From Piromyces finnis (taxonomy: Eukaryota > Neocallimastigomycota > Neocallimastigomycetes > Neocallimastigales > Neocallimastigaceae): 64,000 bases of DNA. The position numbers were made by a program, and so were the translations under genes. Below are positions 61,301-64,000 of the stretch, piece by piece. The stretch covers positions 1-64,000 of the forward strand of contig MCFH01000022.1 of assembly GCA_002104945.1 (NCBI GenBank), written 5' to 3'. Each line of letters begins with the position of its first letter. Positions within the stretch are counted from its first letter, which is position 1. Below the pieces are notes generated by a model. It was not told the origin of the DNA and searched no databases. It saw only the letters and a list, made by a program, of their open reading frames with translations.

Positions 61301-62198
61301 TATTGTCAGCAGTCGTAATTTCCATTTTTTCGGCTTTATGAATTTCTGGATTTTTTAATTTATTTAAACCTCCTTTAGTTATTATATTGACGTTGGCACC
61401 TGTATCGAAAAGTATCTTTTGTTGATTTCCATTTACTTCACCAACGACTATTGGAATTTCATAATTATGTATGGAGCTGATGATTCTTCTTGATTTTCCT
61501 TTAGTACCAAGTTCTAATTCTTTTCTTAAGGTGGGACTTATATTGAGTAGCTGTGAAAGTGTTATTTTTGGGTAATAAGTGCTTATTTCTTTAATAATAT
61601 CAAATTTCTCAATTCCTTGATTTGGAATTAATTTTTTGGTAATTTCCGTAGACTTTTTCTTTTCATTATTCTTTTGTGCTTTATTTGTATTTTCTTCTTT
61701 CTTGGGAGTATTTTTATTCGTTTCCATAATATTTCTAGGACTATTATTCTTTTTAATTGACTGATTATTTTTGTTTTCTTGAATTGGATTGGTTTGACTT
61801 TCTTTAGTTTGTTCCGTGTTGACTATCACATTTTCGGACTCTTTTTCTTCGTTTTTATTGTGGTTGTCTTTATTGATTAGTGGTTCATCTTCATCTACAA
61901 TAATTACTTCATCTTGCGTAGAGTCTGGATCTTCTATCATAGGTGTTCTCCTTCGAAGATCTCTAATCTTCTTTTTTTGTTGTTTTATTAATCTTGTATT
62001 CGGCTGATTTAATATAGCTGGTTTAATTATTGGTTTATTGAAATTCTTTTTGTTTGAGTCGCTGATTTGTTTATTTTTCTTTATAGCATTAATACTAAAT
62101 TTATTGTATTTCTGTTCATTCTTATATTGGAATTCTAAGTTTTCTGTTTCTGTATTATTTGCAATTTTGTTATAGTCGGAAGATTGCTTACTCCCCAT
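58341..62198 (-). CDS. Intact Pol polyprotein (protease-RT-RNase H-integrase)
   Basis: 1285 residues from ATG 62198 with no interruption. Residues 1-200 are Lys/Asn/Glu-rich and disordered. Next come protease ILFDTGANVNIITKGG (about 260) and RT with NGKWRMCIDYRKLN, 'IFSALDLFSGYHQIPM' and YIDDIVVYS (about 600). RNase H follows with FIIRTDASTKGVGGVLLQ and TDHKPLLGYF. The integrase has HQVGHEGAEKTVNRIM ... CHKCQLF and the DDE residues in VGLDIIGPL, IITDNGSSF and SPHHPESNGMIENRNREIG. A GPY/F-type end (FYGPFKVV) closes it; no chromodomain follows. The N-terminus MGSKQSS fits an N-myristoylation motif (MGxxxS). The ATG lies two bases after the gag stop, in another frame. Confidence 0.93.
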   Translation of the reverse strand: MGSKQSSDYNKIANNTETENLEFQYKNEQKYNKFSINAIKKNKQISDSNKKNFNKPIIKPAILNQPNTRLIKQQKKKIRDLRRRTPMIEDPDSTQDEVIIVDEDEPLINKDNHNKNEEKESENVIVNTEQTKESQTNPIQENKNNQSIKKNNSPRNIMETNKNTPKKEENTNKAQKNNEKKKSTEITKKLIPNQGIEKFDIIKEISTYYPKITLSQLLNISPTLRKELELGTKGKSRRIISSIHNYEIPIVVGEVNGNQQKILFDTGANVNIITKGGLNKLKNPEIHKAEKMEITTADNTKILTNKKITLEIKLGNHLTIKEDFYILNQINNNYDIILGRGVQKKYRLLIDPDNDTIYQKSNEGLTKITMTEKENQNIPLINAITISNEEQREFDEVLNKIIENSPDEIKRNFEQLILEYKEWMATSLSQLTTANLEPHSIMTTTNKPIKLKPYKLSKEHSDILKKEIISLLEKGLIEPSHSPYSFPVLLVQKKNGKWRMCIDYRKLNEITIKDSYALPFIDELVSSVKDAKIFSALDLFSGYHQIPMNPQDIEKTSFTTKFGNYNFRVMPFGLTNAPASFQREMNRILLPLIGDCLFVYIDDIVVYSKNLQEHLQHLRKVFKIFAKNNLSVNLQKCKFFQTSVEVLGHVLTPEGLKTVPNKVQNLALWDIPKDIKELRSFLGLASYYRKFIQNFAKKAKPLFNLLKKDKKFIWDNECNDAFEEIKQCLLSDPILAYPDFNKDFIIRTDASTKGVGGVLLQREEDGVEHPICCISRTLSSSEKNYSVTDLEGLGVIYSLRNFRPYIVSGKEKIIIITDHKPLLGYFKKGIPTKGRHARWIEEFYKYKVDLKYEKGKQNVFADALSRLPSKNNEVTLCINAILSEFNPKDLDLPEGIIKYFKKNYQVVDNTLYYKKNELYLKVIIKDEDKKDIINRAHQVGHEGAEKTVNRIMQSYYWPGIWNDVKMWVKSCHKCQLFRPKPLPKNTATNITPIERPFVRVGLDIIGPLPITKSGNAYIITLVDYFTKWVEAKAIPNTKSEEVIKFLTEVIARHGPPEIIITDNGSSFISEITKMMIDLYGSWVHYVSPHHPESNGMIENRNREIGKTLRLLIENEIEWDVCLPSALWALRTTRNSKTKFSSFELLYGRKDTWPMEIMFPDFPKDAEESEEEYIFRRFLRHQRWVKEATEYSDKANKYWEHRMGFSKALKKKYQPGDLVMIRLIGRSKLDPYFYGPFKVVQKPKFNTVVLEDPQTGELLNRNVHIKNIYPYVIQEENLTSRDEVKS

Positions 62199-62200
62199 AA

Positions 62201-63043
62201 CTAATTTAAATGTTGGATGTTTTCAGGACAATCATCAATGACATGACCTATACGTTTACAATTTAGGCAAACATTTATCTTGAGTTCTGCTAATTTTTGG
62301 GTTATTTCTTTCATGTCGTTATTTTCTTCTTGATATTGTCTATAGTTTTTGTGCTTGTAATTATTATTCCATTGATTTTGATAAGTTTTATTTTCCTGTG
62401 GATGTATCGAGTTAGAGTTCGGATTATATAGTTTTGTTGTTTTATTTGTACTGTTATAAACATTCTTTTGTGATTGTGATGGCCTTTGATCATTTTTATT
62501 TTTATTCCGGTTGTCCTCTATTATATTATATAATCTTTCCTTTTTCGAAGTTATCTTCATTGCTTCTTCTAGAGTATTTGGCTCTTCTTCTAATAGTTTT
62601 TCATATATTCTAGTCCAATTTCTAAAGGCATTAACGTAATATGAAGCTATTATCTCTTCTGGAATTGACGTAGATTTTGTGGCTTCGTTCAAAATATTCA
62701 TAAATCTCAAATCAAAGTCGCATATCTTTTCTCCTTTTCTTATACTTAGAGAAGATAAATCCAATATCTTAGAGTTCTTTGCTGAACTTCTTTTAAAATA
62801 GTTATTTAAATTATTTATTATTGTATTATACGAGTCAGGTGTACTCTTGTTTAATCCGTTTAACACGATAGTCCTAGCCTTTTGTTCTGTTAACGGTAGT
62901 AAAAATTTTATTTTATCCTTTTCTTCTATGTCATTAGAAGTACATCAGTACTCAAATTCAAACTTCCAATCTACAAATTTGGTTTTTCCATTTCCCAAAA
63001 TTGGAAGTCTTGAAAAGGTTAACGTTTTTGTAGAAGTATCCAT
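62201..63043 (-). pseudogene. Gag of the minus-strand element with in-frame TGA
   Basis: Gag frame from ATG 63043 to TAG 62201, 280 codons, homologous to the Gag at 53957-54925. A TGA at 62947-62945 (codon 33) stands where the other copy has TGG in WEFSFKHWCNLYK, a simple G-to-A nonsense change. The next in-frame ATG is 62866. The end carries the zinc knuckle CLNCKRIGHVIDDC and then QHLN before TAG. It is shorter than the sister Gag mainly in the Asn/Arg-rich region. Confidence 0.88.
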
Positions 63044-63164
63044 TATTTTTGTATATCTTATCGAATTATTTATATAATAATAACTTATATTTTCTTAATA
63101 TTAATATTTTATGATACTTCTTACTGTATGTTAATAGTAATAATATTGTTATTCTTTTTACTAT

Positions 63165-63204
<40 letters not shown>

Positions 63205-63600
63205 TTATTTAAATTAATTGTATGAATGATAATTTGTTAAACTTATCCTAATTGAATATAGTAATTAATAATTGATACTGAAATCTTTATATATAATATT
63301 TGAGTGATATTTGAATATAATATTTTATAATATTTGAATGATGTTTGCATATAATTTTTCTAATATTTGAATATTATTTTGAATTATTTGAATATAATTT
63401 TTTTTATAATATTTGCATATTATTTTGAATTTTACTTTGAATATGATATATTAATAATATTTAAATGATATTTGAATAAGCTTTTTAAAACATAGGTTCT
63501 TAATCTTGTCTTTTGAGTATGTAATACCTATATATATAAATATAAATGTATAAATTTGTTAGTAAAAGAAAATTTTATATTACTCTTACCGGGTTAAAAT
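63044..63600 (-). other. Leader of the minus-strand element with TTTGAATAT repeats
   Basis: Untranslated leader between the primer-binding site and gag. Contains a 35-base T run (63166-63200; A on the element's RNA strand) and many degenerate copies of ATATTTGAATAT/ATTTGCATAT between 63290 and 63480. Confidence 0.6.
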
Positions 63601-63613
63601 GGATTCTCCACCA
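63601..63613 (-). other. tRNA-type primer-binding site
   Basis: Minus-strand TGGTGGAGAATCC starts one base after the LTR end and begins with TGG, matching the CCA end of a tRNA whose acceptor 3' strand would be GGATTCTCCACCA. The donor tRNA species cannot be named from this window. Confidence 0.7.
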
Positions 63614-63614
63614 T

Positions 63615-64000
63615 TGTTACAATGTTATATATTTCTTATATAATAACTTATTATTATCTTAATTTAATAACTTGAAGTTATTAAAAGTGATAATAATTTG
63701 TAACAAAAAAAAAAAATAAATAATTTGTTTTATTAAAACACAAAATCTATAAAAAAAATATAATGTTTTATTAATAACTATTTTATTAGTTAAATTTTAT
63801 TAAAAAATAATGTGTTTATGATTATTAACTATACTAATAATAATGTTTAAATAAAGGAATTAAAAGATTATTTATATTTTTCTATTAATATAAACTTTAA
63901 TTTATCTTCTTTAATTATGTTTTGTTATAAACAAATATTTAATTATAAATATCTAATTATTAATTACATTATAGTTTATTTACATGTTAATAATATCGGA
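63615..64000 (-). repeat. 5' LTR of the minus-strand element, partial
   Basis: Begins TGTTACAATG on the plus strand and repeats 57681-58066 to the window edge. Confidence 0.9.

Larger units (their letters stand above)
57681..64000 (-). mobile_element. Nearly complete Ty3/gypsy element, minus strand, 5' LTR cut by window end
   Basis: Layout on the minus strand: 5' LTR (64000-63615, continues outside), tRNA-type primer-binding site, leader, gag (63043-62201), pol (62198-58341), then 3' LTR. The 386 LTR bases visible on the right match 57681-58066 with only a few differences (for example TAATATCTTG against TAATAACTTG), so insertion was fairly recent. Pol is intact; Gag has one in-frame TGA. The element has no chromodomain and is not the same family as the chromovirus. 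Confidence 0.9.

Overview
The window looks like nuclear DNA of a very AT-rich fungus, most likely an anaerobic gut fungus (Neocallimastigomycota). Intergenic DNA is almost pure A/T with long homopolymers and (TTTA)n arrays. Genes carry many short GT-AG introns, and proteins carry Asn/Gln runs. Two genes have fungal-type relatives (a Vsb1-like SulP transporter and a Whi2-like BTB protein), and the mobile DNA is Ty3/gypsy, including a chromodomain element. A dictyostelid is the main alternative and is less likely. No database search was possible; names rest on recognised family sequence, and exon structures were built by hand with reading phase checked across every junction.

Positions 1-43000 hold ordinary housekeeping genes. 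On the plus strand are a 5'-truncated WDR75/Utp17 (140-2847), ubiquitin-eS31 (3496-4030), Cdc123 (23558-25377) and a large TPR/Mlp nuclear-basket protein (26661-35161). On the minus strand are an MFSD5-type transporter (5538-8277), a Whi2-like BTB protein (9398-11998), a SulP-STAS-cNMP transporter resembling yeast Vsb1 (15728-20516), BLOC1S1 (35674-36727) and EMC1 (38324-42950). They serve ribosome and translation factor biogenesis, membrane transport and protein insertion, the endolysosome and the nuclear pore, and do not form one pathway.

Positions 44761-64000 are a retrotransposon island. A near-intact chromovirus (46506-52791, LTRs differing at one of 607 positions) sits inside an older, inverted copy of its own LTR. 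Next to it are a truncated minus-strand gag/protease relic (52932-54925) and a nearly complete minus-strand Ty3/gypsy element (57681 to beyond the window) with an intact 1285-residue Pol. A 1.1-kb LTR of another family lies at 44761-45851.

The most interesting signal is in the chromovirus. The 11 bases just after its 5' LTR are exactly complementary to an 11-base segment inside the LTR, which lies about 35 bp downstream of a TATA box. This is the layout expected of Tf1/sushi-type self-primed reverse transcription. Other points of note are a C-X2-C zinc-ribbon half-site in eS31 and a one-base frame break inside a roughly 515-bp CAA repeat in the TPR gene. In the minus-strand elements, the pol AUG and an MGxxxS start are conserved at the gag/pol junction.
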